A stretch of DNA of 64,000 bases from Saprospiraceae bacterium (lineage in GTDB: Bacteria; Bacteroidota; Bacteroidia; Chitinophagales; Saprospiraceae): positions 186,001 to 250,000 of the forward strand of contig JABAQQ010000028.1 of assembly GCA_019187225.1 (NCBI GenBank), read 5' to 3'. Below, in pieces: positions 27,135 through 36,166 of the stretch. A program made the translations under genes and the position numbers. Every line of letters begins with the position of its first letter. Position 1 is the first letter of the stretch. The notes beneath the pieces were generated by a model. The model was not told where the DNA came from. It worked only from the letters and a program-made list of their open reading frames with translations, and searched no databases.

Positions 27135-28280
27135 ATGAATAAATTCTGGTCAACCATTCTTGCGGGCGCTGCAGGCGGCCTCCTGACGTTTGGCGCAGCG
27201 AAATTTTTTGAAACTCCGCAGGTCGTTTCCACCAATCCGGCGCCGGTCGTGCGTCAGGTCAATTACGGCGGAGCTCCGGTTCCGTTCGACTTCACGAAAG
27301 CTGCTGAAAAATCCATGTCGGCTGTGGTGCACATCAAAGCATCCGAAAGCCAGCAACTGGCGCGGCAGCGCCAACAGGAACGGCGTTATACGGATCCGTT
27401 CGAGTACTTTTTCGGGCGCAACTTCGATTACCAACCCCAGCCGCGGTCAGGTACGGGTTCCGGCGTGATTTATACGTCCGACGGTTATATCCTGACCAAC
27501 AACCATGTCGTCGAATTCGCCGACGAATTTGAAGTGACCCTGCACGACAACCGCGAATTCAAAGGCCGTCTGGTGGGTCGCGACGACAACACCGACATGG
27601 CTGTGATAAAAATTGATGCCAAAGACCTGCCTTCCATCGAACTTGGCAACTCCGACGACGTGAAAGTCGGCGAATGGGCTTTGGCAGTCGGCAATCCTTT
27701 CGATCTGACTTCTACCGTCACGGCAGGCATCATCAGCGCCAAAGGCCGCGACATCAACATCATCAAAGGAGGTGCGGCCATAGAATCGTTCATCCAAACC
27801 GACGCGGCAGTCAATCCCGGCAACTCCGGCGGCGCATTGGTGGACGTCAATGGGCGCCTCATCGGCATCAACTCGGCCATCGCTACGCCGACTGGCGTAT
27901 TTGCGGGCTATTCCTTCGCTATCCCGGTCAACCTCGTGAAACGCATCGCCGACGATTTGATCAAATACGGCGAATTCCGCCGTGCCTATCTCGGTGTGGA
28001 TATTGCACCGATGGACAGTTACCTCGCCAATAAACTCGGCGTGGATTACGTTCAGGGGGTGGCTGTGATGAAAGTGCACGACGATGGCTCGGCAGCCAGC
28101 AGCGGCATCCAGTTTAAAGACGTCGTGACCAAAATAAATGGCAAAAACGTGACATCCACTTCGGAACTTCGTGAGTTGGTCGGGCGTTCTAAACTGGGTG
28201 AAACAGTGATGGTAACGGTAGTGCGAGACGGAAAAGAAAAAGACATTCCGGTCCGCCTTAAAACACGCAACGACAATTAG
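27135..28280 (+). CDS. HtrA/Deg-family serine protease
   Basis: 381 aa. N-terminal membrane anchor (residues 1-24, WSTILAGAAGGLLTFGAA), trypsin-like domain with catalytic H124 (TNNHVVEF), D154 (DNTDMAVIKI) and S231 (NPGNSGGAL), then one PDZ domain (YLGVDIAPMD ... DVVTKINGKNV). Periplasmic quality-control protease cleaving misfolded envelope proteins. The single PDZ makes it closer to DegS/HhoB-like architecture than to two-PDZ DegP. Confidence 0.94.
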   Translation: MNKFWSTILAGAAGGLLTFGAAKFFETPQVVSTNPAPVVRQVNYGGAPVPFDFTKAAEKSMSAVVHIKASESQQLARQRQQERRYTDPFEYFFGRNFDYQPQPRSGTGSGVIYTSDGYILTNNHVVEFADEFEVTLHDNREFKGRLVGRDDNTDMAVIKIDAKDLPSIELGNSDDVKVGEWALAVGNPFDLTSTVTAGIISAKGRDINIIKGGAAIESFIQTDAAVNPGNSGGALVDVNGRLIGINSAIATPTGVFAGYSFAIPVNLVKRIADDLIKYGEFRRAYLGVDIAPMDSYLANKLGVDYVQGVAVMKVHDDGSAASSGIQFKDVVTKINGKNVTSTSELRELVGRSKLGETVMVTVVRDGKEKDIPVRLKTRNDN

Positions 28281-28439
28281 GATATTGGAATTTTTAACGA
28301 TGGGCGTGAATTTGCAACTTTATTGTTTTGCCCAGCGTCTAAGGTCATAACATCCAATATTTCCAAATAAAGTAAAAGTTGGTTTTTCGTTTTGTTTTGA
28401 TGTGTCTGCTCCGCGCAATGCGGGGCAGACTTTTTTTAT
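28281..28439. other. Spacer after htrA
   Basis: No gene. A weak stem TGTCTGCTCCGCGCAATGCG / GGGCAGACTTTTTTT (around 28401-28438) ending in a T-run may be the htrA terminator. Confidence 0.45.
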
Positions 28440-28624
28440 GGTGGACGATGGACGATGGACGATGGACGGTGGACGGTAGACGGTGGACGGTGGACGGTGG
28501 ACGGTAGACGGTGGACGGTGGACGGTGGACGGTGGACGGTAGACGGTGGACGGATTCGCCCAGGATCATTTTTGTCAATTCTACGCCGTCCACCGTCTAC
28601 CGTCCACCGTCTACCGTCTACCAT
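28440..28624. repeat. Palindromic heptamer element upstream of DUF4340
   Basis: Left arm (28440-28555) about 16 units of GGACGGT/GGACGAT/AGACGGT; right arm (28588-28624) about 5 complementary units ACCGTCC/ACCGTCT. Loop about 32 bases. Same unit as at 26052, 32721 and 43210. Confidence 0.9.
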
Positions 28625-28632
28625 CTTTTTTT

Positions 28633-28640
28633 TACTTTTG
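28633..28640 (+). promoter_or_regulatory. Candidate -7 element of the DUF4340 gene
   Basis: TACTTTTG starting 9 bases after the repeat element and 84 bases before the ATG. Any -33 contact would fall in the repeat arm. Confidence 0.45.
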
Positions 28641-28723
28641 CCCCGTTAATCCTGATTCCTGCCGGACCGATGCGCCTTACTGTGTGAAAATTCTGCGCAT
28701 TGTGTATTCAAAATCAAAATTTT

Positions 28724-29737
28724 ATGAAAAAAACCTTGCTATTGGCAGCGCTGTTTCTCGTGTTGGGAGGCGGCGCTTGGTATGCCCTGAACAAAAAATC
28801 ACAAAGCGGTAGTCGCACTTCCTGGGACATGAATTTTGCCGTTCCCAATACCGGCGACATCTACAAAATCTTTCTGGCCGACCGGAAAGGCCGCACGGCC
28901 ACGCTCGAACGCAAAGAAGACTATTGGCTTTACAACGGCAAAGCCCGCGCCCGCCCGACTGCCATCAGTACGCTGCTGGAAACCATTGCCAAACTGAACG
29001 TTTGGTATATTCCACCCAAATCTGCTGAAAATGCCATGATCCGGAGCCTGGCGGCGGAGGGCATTAAAGTGGAGATATACGACAAGGACAACAAGTTGAT
29101 GAAAAGCTATTACGTCGGCGGCGTCACCAATGACGAGCACGGTACCTATATGATGATGGAAGGCGCCGAACAACCCTATGTGGTTCACATCCCTTCTTTT
29201 GTCGGGCAGTTGCGCGTCCGGTATCTGTTGGGCGACGACGAATGGACGGACCGCACGATTTTCAGAGAAAAGCCCGAAGAGATCCAATCGGTGACGGTTG
29301 AATATCCCCAACGCAAAAGCGAATCGTTCCGCTTGGAAAAAACGGACAAGGCGGAATATTCCGTAACACCATTTTATAGCACCACGCCGGTGATCCGTCA
29401 ACCCCTGCGCAAAGGTGTGCCCGAAGCGTATCTTTTATCCTTCGAACAGTTGGGCGCAGAAGGTTTTGAAACCGACAACCCACTGCGCGACTCTGTCACG
29501 GCCCTGGTGCCTTTTGTGATCGTCACGGTGAAAAAAACCGACGGAGAAGAAAAACAGGTGCGTTTTTGGCCGGTGGAGGTGCAGCAAACCCGCGAAGGCA
29601 TGCCCTATGTCCACCGCTATTTTGCTGAAGTCAACAAAAGCGCTTTCCTGCTCATCCAGGAAGGTGTGTTCGGGCCAATTTTCAGGGGATACAGTTTTTT
29701 TTATGAAACAGCGCCGGGATCAAAATTGCGAAACTAA
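28724..29737 (+). CDS. DUF4340 membrane-anchored protein
   Basis: 337 aa from the ATG at 28724 (MKKTLLLAALFLVLGGGAWYALNKK, an uncleaved anchor). DUF4340 body: AVPNTGDIYKIFLADRKGRT, WLYNGKARARPTAISTLLETI, then beta repeats (RTIFREKPEEIQSVTVEYP). In other bacteria DUF4340 sits with gliding or ABC-type GldF/GldG genes; those are not adjacent here. Cell-envelope role only inferred. Confidence 0.85.
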   Translation: MKKTLLLAALFLVLGGGAWYALNKKSQSGSRTSWDMNFAVPNTGDIYKIFLADRKGRTATLERKEDYWLYNGKARARPTAISTLLETIAKLNVWYIPPKSAENAMIRSLAAEGIKVEIYDKDNKLMKSYYVGGVTNDEHGTYMMMEGAEQPYVVHIPSFVGQLRVRYLLGDDEWTDRTIFREKPEEIQSVTVEYPQRKSESFRLEKTDKAEYSVTPFYSTTPVIRQPLRKGVPEAYLLSFEQLGAEGFETDNPLRDSVTALVPFVIVTVKKTDGEEKQVRFWPVEVQQTREGMPYVHRYFAEVNKSAFLLIQEGVFGPIFRGYSFFYETAPGSKLRN

Positions 29738-29762
29738 TCCACCAATCACCAATCCACCAATT

Positions 29763-30983
29763 TTATTCCTCTTTCAAAAATGCCGGTACGCGGACTGCCC
29801 GCTGGGCGGGAGGAAGTGCGGCCAACAAGCCGATGCCTGTGACTGTCAGCACCACAGGGATAAAATCCCCTGCCCGCATGGCAATGGGATAACTTTCTAC
29901 GAGAAAGCCCTGCGGAATGGTCACGATGCCGTAATGTATCTGAATAAAATACAGGGCAACTGCCAGCACGAGGCCGATGCCCATGCCGAGCATAGTGAGC
30001 AGCAGTCCTTCAAACAAAAAGATCCGGTGTACCACGCGGTCGGTAGCACCCATGCTTTTGAGAATTGAAATATCTTTTTGTTTGTCCAGCACGATCATCC
30101 AGAGCGCACCGATGGTGTTGAAGGCCATGAGCACCAGCATCAGGCTGGTGATGGCGAAGCCCATCCATTTTTCGAGTTGCATGACTTTGAAAAAAGCTTC
30201 GTTTTGCTCGTATTCATCTTTTATCGTGAAATCTGCTCCCAAAATGCCGCGAATCTGATCTTTCACGTCGGATACACGCACGCCCGGCTTGCACTTGATT
30301 TCCAGAGACGATACGGTCGCGGGCGACACGTCGAGCAACTCCCGCATGAAGGCGATATTGGTCAGCACATACTGGTTGTCGAAATCCTGTTGAATGGCGA
30401 ACGTGCCAACCGGATACACCGAACGCGTTTTGAACGGTTTGTCCAGCACGCCCGCAGGTTCTCCGGTCGGCATATACACCGTCATCGCCGCCAATACATT
30501 CTCGACGTTGATGGAAAGTTTGTTGCGCACACCCGCGCCAAGTACGGCACAGTTACGCTCATCTTCTTCCAGCTGGTATCTCCCTTCCCGAATGGTAGAG
30601 TCAATATTGTTCACACGCGCAAACACATCGTCCACCCCTTTCAGCACCCCAAAATCCTGTGAGCCTTCGTATTCGAAGAAAGCGATCTCCTCCAGTGTCT
30701 CGCTCAGATAAAGTACCCCCGGCAATGCACGCACCTGGGTCAATTGCAGGCTGTCGGGCTCGAAAGTTTTACCTTTTGCCGGTGTAACCTTGATCTGCGG
30801 ATTGAAATGGCCGAACAAGCCGGAGAGCAAATCCTCGAAGCCGTTGAATACCGACAAAACAAGTATCAGCGCCGCCGTACCAATGGCGATGCCGAACACC
30901 GAAATGCCGGTGATGATATTGATGGCGTTGGTGCTGCGCTTGGCAAACAGGTAACGCCGGGCGATGAGGAGGGGAAAATTCAA
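29763..30983 (-). CDS. FtsX-like permease of the LolC/LolE type
   Basis: 406 aa if started at the TTG at 30983 (NFPLLIARRYLFAKR). The longer frame translates the tandem repeat upstream (IHQPSSTLINPHQPSS), so I prefer the internal start. First membrane span NAINIITGISVFGIAIGTAALI, large periplasmic MacB-PCD-like domain, then three C-terminal spans (FAITSLMLVLMAFNTIGALWM ... EGLLLTMLGMGIGLVLAVAL). Such permeases release lipoproteins from the inner membrane with LolD; no ATPase gene is adjacent. Confidence 0.88.
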   Translation of the reverse strand: MNFPLLIARRYLFAKRSTNAINIITGISVFGIAIGTAALILVLSVFNGFEDLLSGLFGHFNPQIKVTPAKGKTFEPDSLQLTQVRALPGVLYLSETLEEIAFFEYEGSQDFGVLKGVDDVFARVNNIDSTIREGRYQLEEDERNCAVLGAGVRNKLSINVENVLAAMTVYMPTGEPAGVLDKPFKTRSVYPVGTFAIQQDFDNQYVLTNIAFMRELLDVSPATVSSLEIKCKPGVRVSDVKDQIRGILGADFTIKDEYEQNEAFFKVMQLEKWMGFAITSLMLVLMAFNTIGALWMIVLDKQKDISILKSMGATDRVVHRIFLFEGLLLTMLGMGIGLVLAVALYFIQIHYGIVTIPQGFLVESYPIAMRAGDFIPVVLTVTGIGLLAALPPAQRAVRVPAFLKEE

Positions 30984-30990
30984 TTTTACA

Positions 30991-31115
30991 GGTTGATAAA
31001 GGTTGATAAAGGTTGATGAGGGTTGATGAGGGTTGATGAGGGTTGATGAGGGTTGATGAATCGCGGTGTACTCTACGTTATCAACTTTATCAACTCTTAT
31101 CAACCCTCCTCAACC
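30991..31115. repeat. Palindromic decamer element in the LolC/E-like leader
   Basis: Units GGTTGATAAA and GGTTGATGAG (about 7 copies, 30991-31058), then a complementary arm at 31077-31115 (TTATCAACTTTATCAAC, CAACCCTCCTCAACC). It fills the whole gap between the permease start and the stop of the phosphohexomutase gene. Confidence 0.88.
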
Positions 31116-31117
31116 AT

Positions 31118-32518
31118 TTAAAGAATCGTCTCTTTCGTTGCGTCCAGTATTTTTCGCGTTTCGGCGAGTGAAGCCGCCTGGGCGTACACGCGCAATACCG
31201 GTTCAGTGCCGGATGCGCGGATCATTACCCATTTTTCATCGCCGAGCAGGAATTTCCAGCCGTCGAGGTCTTCCACGCCTTGCACTTTGTAAGGGCCGAA
31301 AGCCTTGTAGGAACGGCTGTTGCAAGCGGCGATGACCGCCTGTTTTTGCGCTTCGGTGATGTGCAGATCGTCGCGGTCGAAAGCGAAAGCGCCGACTTCC
31401 CTGTACACTTCCTGCACCAATCCTTTCACGGTCTTGCCGGTTTTGGCCATGAACTCCAGTACCAGCAAACCCATCCAGATGCCGTCGCGTTCAGGGATGT
31501 GGCCTTTCACTGCCAGGCCGCCCGATTCCTCACCGCCCACCAGCACGTCTTCTTTGGTCATAATCTCGGCGATGTATTTGAATCCCACCTTCGTGATCTC
31601 ATAAGGCAGGCCGAATTTCTCGGCCATTTTTTTCAACTTGTCCGTCACGGAAAAAGTGAACACGACCTTGCCGCGCATATTCTTGTACTTATAGAGGTAG
31701 AGCAACAGGATGAGCAGGAGATGATGGCTGTCCACAAAATTGCCATCCTCGTCGTACATCCCGATGCGGTCGGCATCGCCGTCGTTGGCCAGACCCGCGG
31801 TGATCTTCGGGTTCTTTCTGATCGTTTCGCTCAGGTCGAGCAGGTTGCGGTGAATGGGTTCGGGCGCTTTGCCGTGCATGCCCGGATTTTCGTCGCAGCG
31901 CAGGAAAATCGAGCGCGGCAACAATTTGCGCACTGCTCTTTGTCCGGCGCCATACATCGCGTCGTAAGCGAGTCTGCCCGCATTTTGTTTGATGCTTTTC
32001 AGGTCAAAGTTTTTCTTTACATGGCGGAGATACATGGTTTCCAGGTCCACGTCCACCAATAGCTTTTTCTGGGCCAGGTCGTTGAGCGGCGGCAGCACGG
32101 GCAAGGTACAGGCGTCGGGAATCAGGGCTTCTACCGCTTCGATATCCGCAGGGATGGAAGGGCCGCCGTAGGACGCTTTGAGTTTGTAGCCATTATAGGA
32201 AGGAGGATTGTGGCTGGCTGTGATGACCACGCCGATGTCGGCTTTCAGTTTTACCACGCCGAGGCTGACCATCGGAGTACTGACGAAACCCGTCGCGACA
32301 TGGCATTTGATGCCGTAAGCACCCAGGACGCGGGCGGTCGTAGCGACGAACAAAGGGCCGCCGAAACGGCAATCGTGGCCGATAACCGCTTTTTTCATTT
32401 TTCGCTGCTTCATGAAACGGGCCGTCGCTTCGGCCACACGCTTGACATTGTCTACGGTGTAATCGTCGGCGATGATGGCGCGCCAGCCGTCGGTTCCGAA
32501 TTTGATAGGAGTTGCCAT
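31118..32518 (-). CDS. Phosphoglucomutase/phosphomannomutase family protein
   Basis: 466 aa, alpha-D-phosphohexomutase superfamily. Active-site phosphoserine loop TASHNPPSYNGYK, metal loop as DGDADRIG, sugar loop GGEESGG, C-terminal phosphate loop RASGTEPVLRVY. It converts hexose 1- and 6-phosphates for cell-wall or exopolysaccharide precursors; which sugar cannot be told. It is probably followed in the same transcript by the permease gene, 130 bp downstream across a palindromic repeat. Confidence 0.92.
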   Translation of the reverse strand: MATPIKFGTDGWRAIIADDYTVDNVKRVAEATARFMKQRKMKKAVIGHDCRFGGPLFVATTARVLGAYGIKCHVATGFVSTPMVSLGVVKLKADIGVVITASHNPPSYNGYKLKASYGGPSIPADIEAVEALIPDACTLPVLPPLNDLAQKKLLVDVDLETMYLRHVKKNFDLKSIKQNAGRLAYDAMYGAGQRAVRKLLPRSIFLRCDENPGMHGKAPEPIHRNLLDLSETIRKNPKITAGLANDGDADRIGMYDEDGNFVDSHHLLLILLLYLYKYKNMRGKVVFTFSVTDKLKKMAEKFGLPYEITKVGFKYIAEIMTKEDVLVGGEESGGLAVKGHIPERDGIWMGLLVLEFMAKTGKTVKGLVQEVYREVGAFAFDRDDLHITEAQKQAVIAACNSRSYKAFGPYKVQGVEDLDGWKFLLGDEKWVMIRASGTEPVLRVYAQAASLAETRKILDATKETIL

Positions 32519-32521
32519 TCT

Positions 32522-32565
32522 GAATTGTTGATTTGTTGATTTGCGGATTTGTTGAGCAGGTTGAC
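32522..32565. repeat. Short tandem repeat in the phosphohexomutase leader
   Basis: TTGTTGATTTGTTGATTTGC followed by GGATTTGTTGAGCAGGTTGA. On the mRNA it reads as A/C-rich AATCAACA units ending just before the ATG. No second arm, so a half element. Confidence 0.6.
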
Positions 32566-32609
32566 CGGTATGAAGACCGGGAAAATGGAAGGGTTTATAT
32601 CAATGCGGG

Positions 32610-32617
32610 CAAAAGTA
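32610..32617 (-). promoter_or_regulatory. Candidate -7 element of the phosphohexomutase gene
   Basis: TACTTTTG on the minus strand, 92 bases upstream of the ATG at 32518, back to back with the + strand element at 32632. Confidence 0.5.
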
Positions 32618-32631
32618 TTTGTTCGGACGCG

Positions 32632-32639
32632 TACTTTTG
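32632..32639 (+). promoter_or_regulatory. Candidate -7 element of pcm
   Basis: TACTTTTG on the + strand, 22 bases from the divergent minus-strand element. It implies that the repeat before pcm is transcribed as its leader. Confidence 0.5.
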
Positions 32640-32720
32640 GCGGTCTTTTTCAAAAAACAAAAAAACGGCGATACAGAACGCCACCACCGTCCACTGCCTT
32701 CGCTTCGGCTTCGGCGGCTA

Positions 32721-32776
32721 AACCGTCCACCGTCAACCGTCTACCGTCTACCGTCAACCGTCAACCGTCTACCGTG
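32721..32776. repeat. Heptamer half-element abutting the pcm start
   Basis: About 8 units of ACCGTCC/ACCGTCA/ACCGTCT, running into the GTG start codon of pcm (the last unit ACCGTGA contains it). No opposing arm nearby. Confidence 0.8.
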
Positions 32777-33424
32777 ACCGACACCTACCGCCACAAGGGA
32801 TTGCGCAAGCGAATGGTGGATGCCCTCCGCCGCCGGGGTATCGCCGACGAGGCCGTTTTGGCTGCCATGAACGCCGTACCGCGCCATTTTTTCTTAGACA
32901 AAGCCTTCGAAGAGCACGCCTACGAAGACAAACCCTTTCCTATCGGGCACGAGCAAACGATCTCCCAGCCTTTTACCGTGGCCTACCAAACGGCCCTGCT
33001 AAACATCAAACCCGGCGACCGGGCCCTGGAAATCGGCACGGGCTCCGGTTATCAGGCAGCGATTCTGGCTGCGCTCGGCGCAAAAGCGTACACCGTGGAG
33101 CGCCAGGAGGCGCTGTATTTTAGCGCCAAAAAATTATTGGGAGAAATGGGCTTCCGGGCGGTGAAATGTTTTTTCCGCGATGGCACGAAGGGCTTGCCTG
33201 ACTTCGCACCGTACGACAAGATCATCGTTACGGCAGGCGCGCCCGTGGTGCCGGAGGCGTTGCGGCAACAACTGGCGATCGGCGGCATTTTGGTCATTCC
33301 GGTCGGCGAGGAAGTTCAATACATGTACAAGATCACACGCCTGTCGGAGTTCGAGTTCAAAGAAGAAATGCTGGACGCTTTCCGGTTCGTGCCGTTTCTG
33401 GAAGGAGTGGCCAAAAAGAAATAA
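32774..33424 (+). CDS. pcm: Protein-L-isoaspartate O-methyltransferase
   Basis: 216 aa from the GTG at 32774, the usual size; the longer frame translates the heptamer repeat. It uses S-adenosylmethionine to methylate L-isoaspartyl residues as a first step of protein repair. Motifs: GHEQTISQPFTVAYQTALL (family signature), ALEIGTGSGYQAAILA (SAM motif I), FAPYDKIIVTAGAP and IPVGEEVQYMYKI. The start codon is supplied by the last repeat unit. Confidence 0.93.
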   Translation: MTDTYRHKGLRKRMVDALRRRGIADEAVLAAMNAVPRHFFLDKAFEEHAYEDKPFPIGHEQTISQPFTVAYQTALLNIKPGDRALEIGTGSGYQAAILAALGAKAYTVERQEALYFSAKKLLGEMGFRAVKCFFRDGTKGLPDFAPYDKIIVTAGAPVVPEALRQQLAIGGILVIPVGEEVQYMYKITRLSEFEFKEEMLDAFRFVPFLEGVAKKK

Positions 33425-33945
33425 AAGCGCCCCCGCGCTTGCAATGGAAGACTCTGAAACAGCATTCCGAAGGTCTCAAACAGCCCTGTTATTTTTTGCC
33501 TTTCCGGTTTTTCGGCGAACAGTAAGCCGGTTTATTTTGACTGCTCCAAATTTTTTTTTTCGTTTTAAGCGTGTGCAACAGGCTTGTGGCACAATTTATT
33601 GTCCGTCATTTCAACGCTAAAAAAAACGCCTTCCACGCCGTAAATCGTACACTTTTCCGCATCTCCGATGCCGCCTGCCATGTACTGAAAAAGCCATTCT
33701 CTTTTTCATATTAAATTCTTTATCAACGCATTAGCGAAAAGATGTCGCTTCATGACAACCTGTCGCCAATGCGGAGAATGGTACTTTTCAAAGAATACCC
33801 CTCCCTTCCTGCCTTTTTGTTCTGCCCGGTTCGATGACTCAGTTATGACAAAACTCAACCCGGATGGTGATTTTCCTGATTATTATTCACGCCTTTCCGC
33901 TTGCAATTTTGATGCGAAAAAGTTTTTAACTAAACCATCCTTCTT
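33425..33945. other. Long intergenic region before the electron-transfer locus
   Basis: 521 bases. A short stem AAGCGC/GCGCTT follows the pcm stop. A T10 tract lies around 33549. A 65-codon frame (33752-33949) overlaps the YceI start by ATGA but has no recognisable features. I see no clear TAnnTTTG element. Confidence 0.5.
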
Positions 33946-34608
33946 ATGAAAAACATTAAAGTTCTGATTGCTTTTGTGGCAGGTTTAATCGTTTACGCAT
34001 TCCTGATCCACAATTCTTCCTGCACGCGGGAGAACTCCATTCCGACCATCGAGCCCCCTGATTTTACATACGGTGACGAAACTGTAAAAAATTCCGAAGG
34101 CTGGACTTTCGACAAAACGCACTCCAGCGTGCTTTGGGAAACGGACTACCTCGGTGTTTCGGCTTTGCTGACGGGGCGGTTTAACACGTTCACCGCTAAA
34201 GTGGAGTTTGACGAGGACAATCCCGAAACATCTTCTTTCTCCGGTTTTGTAGTGCTTTCCACGGTCAATACAGGCGAGCCGGGACGCGATCAGGGTTGCC
34301 TGCTCAATACATTCGGCGTGGCTGACATTTCCGACACCGCGCGTTTGACCAGCAAACAAATCGCGTTTGACGGTAAAGGCGGCTATGTCGCAACGGCGGA
34401 ACTCGATTTCCACGGCGTGAAGAAAGATGTGACCATGCAGCTCAACTACACGGAACAAACCCATATTGATGCTACCAACCCCTACACGGTAGCGGGGCTC
34501 AGCGGGCAGTTCGAATTCAATGCGAAGAGCGACTTTGCCATCGTATCCACCAGTATCGCCGACCGCGTGGTGATCAAACTGAATCTGCAATTCAAAAAAC
34601 CCGACTAA
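33946..34608 (+). CDS. YceI-family lipid-binding protein
   Basis: 220 aa. N-terminal hydrophobic segment ending NSSCTREN, probably a lipoprotein. YceI beta-barrel: EGWTFDKTHSSVLWETDYLG, GRFNTFTAKVEFDEDNPETS, FDGKGGYVATAELDFHGVKKD. YceI proteins bind isoprenoid/polyprenyl lipids in the periplasm. As first gene of an electron-transfer operon with NrfD it could handle quinone-like lipids; that link is inference. Confidence 0.9.
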   Translation: MKNIKVLIAFVAGLIVYAFLIHNSSCTRENSIPTIEPPDFTYGDETVKNSEGWTFDKTHSSVLWETDYLGVSALLTGRFNTFTAKVEFDEDNPETSSFSGFVVLSTVNTGEPGRDQGCLLNTFGVADISDTARLTSKQIAFDGKGGYVATAELDFHGVKKDVTMQLNYTEQTHIDATNPYTVAGLSGQFEFNAKSDFAIVSTSIADRVVIKLNLQFKKPD

Positions 34609-34666
34609 GCGGTAAACGATTCGGTTGTACGACACCAATTTCAATCATTTTCAAAAAAATGAAGCC

Positions 34667-35041
34667 ATGCGAAAAGCGATATTTATAACAGCGTTCCTGG
34701 TCGGAGCAGTAATGGTGATACAATCGTGTTACTATGAATATCCGCCGGAACAAACCCCCTACACTCCCGAAGAAGTTTCTTTCAAGACGCACATCCTGCC
34801 GATTTTTGTGGAGAAATGCGGCACAGCCAATTGTCATGATGGCACCATTAAGCCCGATCTGCGGGCGGAAAACGCCCTTCGGGCACTCAGAAGCGAAGGT
34901 TATATCAACACCACTTTCCCCGAACAAAGCAAGGTGTATTTGCGCGTGGCAGACGGTTCTATGCCTCCTTCAGGGGCTTTGTCCAATCTGGATAAAGATC
35001 TGATCCTTGTATGGATTGCCAAAGGCGCTCCCAATGACTAA
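34667..35041 (+). CDS. CX4CH c-type cytochrome lipoprotein (copy 1)
   Basis: 124 aa from the ATG at 34667. Lipobox VIQSC at Cys21. One heme-like motif C51GTANC56H57, that is CX4CH instead of CX2CH. A distal Met is available in DGSMPPSGALS, followed by DLILVWIAKGAPND, the typical end of short Bacteroidota/Planctomycete-type cytochrome domains. Probable periplasmic or surface electron carrier. Paralogue at 41670. Each copy directly precedes a DUF5777 barrel gene. Confidence 0.82.
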   Translation: MRKAIFITAFLVGAVMVIQSCYYEYPPEQTPYTPEEVSFKTHILPIFVEKCGTANCHDGTIKPDLRAENALRALRSEGYINTTFPEQSKVYLRVADGSMPPSGALSNLDKDLILVWIAKGAPND

Positions 35042-35109
35042 CGGCGGCTATTATCTCCCACGGAACACAAGTTCAAGTTCAATTTTTCAAGCCTTTAAAT
35101 AAGGACGTT

Positions 35110-36048
35110 ATGAAATCAATATCAACCATGCAATCGCGAGTAAAAAACATACGATTGCGATATCTTCAGCAATTACTGCCGGCGTTGTGCCTTTGTTTGA
35201 TGGCACTCCCGGCCATAGGGCAGGAAGAAGAGGCAGCGCAAATGCCGGTGGAGCGCCCCGTCGCAAATACATTTGAAAGTGTATTGATGATTGACAACCA
35301 AACGGTGATGGTTCCGATCAAAAACACGCTTGAATTCGATATTCAGCACCGGTTCGGGACGATGCAAAACGGCTTTGAAGACCTTTTCGGTTTATACGCT
35401 CCTTCTAACATCCGACTGGGATTTCTATTTGTTCCCATCAACAACCTGGCAGTTGGTTTCGGGTTTTCCAAAAAGAATACCCTTCTGGACTTCAGTGCCA
35501 AATACGCCCTGCTCAAACAATATAAAGATTGGCGCAGGCCCGTGTCGGTTACATACTATGGCAATGCAGCGCTCGATCCGCGAAGTGCCGACGACCGGGA
35601 AGTTTATCACGAATCCGACCGGCTGGCTTTCTTCCATCAGCTCATTATCGCCCGCAAAATCAACAACTGGCTTTCGGTACAGGTCGCGCCCAGCTTGTCG
35701 CACTACAACCTGCAACCGAACAGAAGCATGGAAAACGACCACTTTGCCATTGCATTCGGCGCACAGGTGAAAGTGACGGAGGGTATGGCCATAATAGCCA
35801 ACGTTGACCAACCGATTACCCAGCATGACAACAACAATCCCAATCCCAACGTCAGCCTGGGTATACAAATGACAACCAGTGCCCACGCCTTCCAGATCTT
35901 CGTTGGGAACTACGACGGTCTTGTGCCGCAGGAGAACAATATGTTCTACCGTTGGATTGACAACGGAAATACGGAGTGGAATGGGTTCGACCGTTTCGTT
36001 GACAGGTTCCGCATCGGCTTCAACATCACCCGTTTATGGAACTTCTGA
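35110..36048 (+). CDS. DUF5777 outer-membrane beta-barrel (copy 1)
   Basis: 312 aa. Signal peptide ending LMALPAIGQ. DUF5777 motif set: VANTFESVLMIDNQTVMVPI, LEFDIQHRFGTMQNGFEDLFG, PSNIRLGFLF; ends in an aromatic ITRLWNF typical for outer-membrane barrels. Its function is unknown; its position next to a cytochrome lipoprotein suggests an outer-membrane conduit or scaffold. Paralogue at 42084. Confidence 0.85.
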   Translation: MKSISTMQSRVKNIRLRYLQQLLPALCLCLMALPAIGQEEEAAQMPVERPVANTFESVLMIDNQTVMVPIKNTLEFDIQHRFGTMQNGFEDLFGLYAPSNIRLGFLFVPINNLAVGFGFSKKNTLLDFSAKYALLKQYKDWRRPVSVTYYGNAALDPRSADDREVYHESDRLAFFHQLIIARKINNWLSVQVAPSLSHYNLQPNRSMENDHFAIAFGAQVKVTEGMAIIANVDQPITQHDNNNPNPNVSLGIQMTTSAHAFQIFVGNYDGLVPQENNMFYRWIDNGNTEWNGFDRFVDRFRIGFNITRLWNF

Positions 36049-36166
36049 CAATATATTCTCAACCATTTTGATGGGGGTTAATGCAGGTTGTTTCCCGCAT
36101 TCAAAGCGCCGGATCAATTTTCACAACCTCCATCAATCCTTTTTTTGCAGATTAAAAACTGAAAAA

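Noticed and set aside
26052-28624. Possible CRISPR arrays at the tandem GGACGGT repeats
   Set aside because: Units of 7 bp follow each other without spacers, and no cas genes are present.
29763-31103. Permease start at 31103
   Set aside because: The extra N-terminus is a translation of the tandem repeat (HQPSSTLINP), not protein sequence of the family.
33752-33949. 65-codon frame overlapping the YceI start by ATGA
   Set aside because: No family features or promoter; the composition looks random. The overlap alone is not enough.
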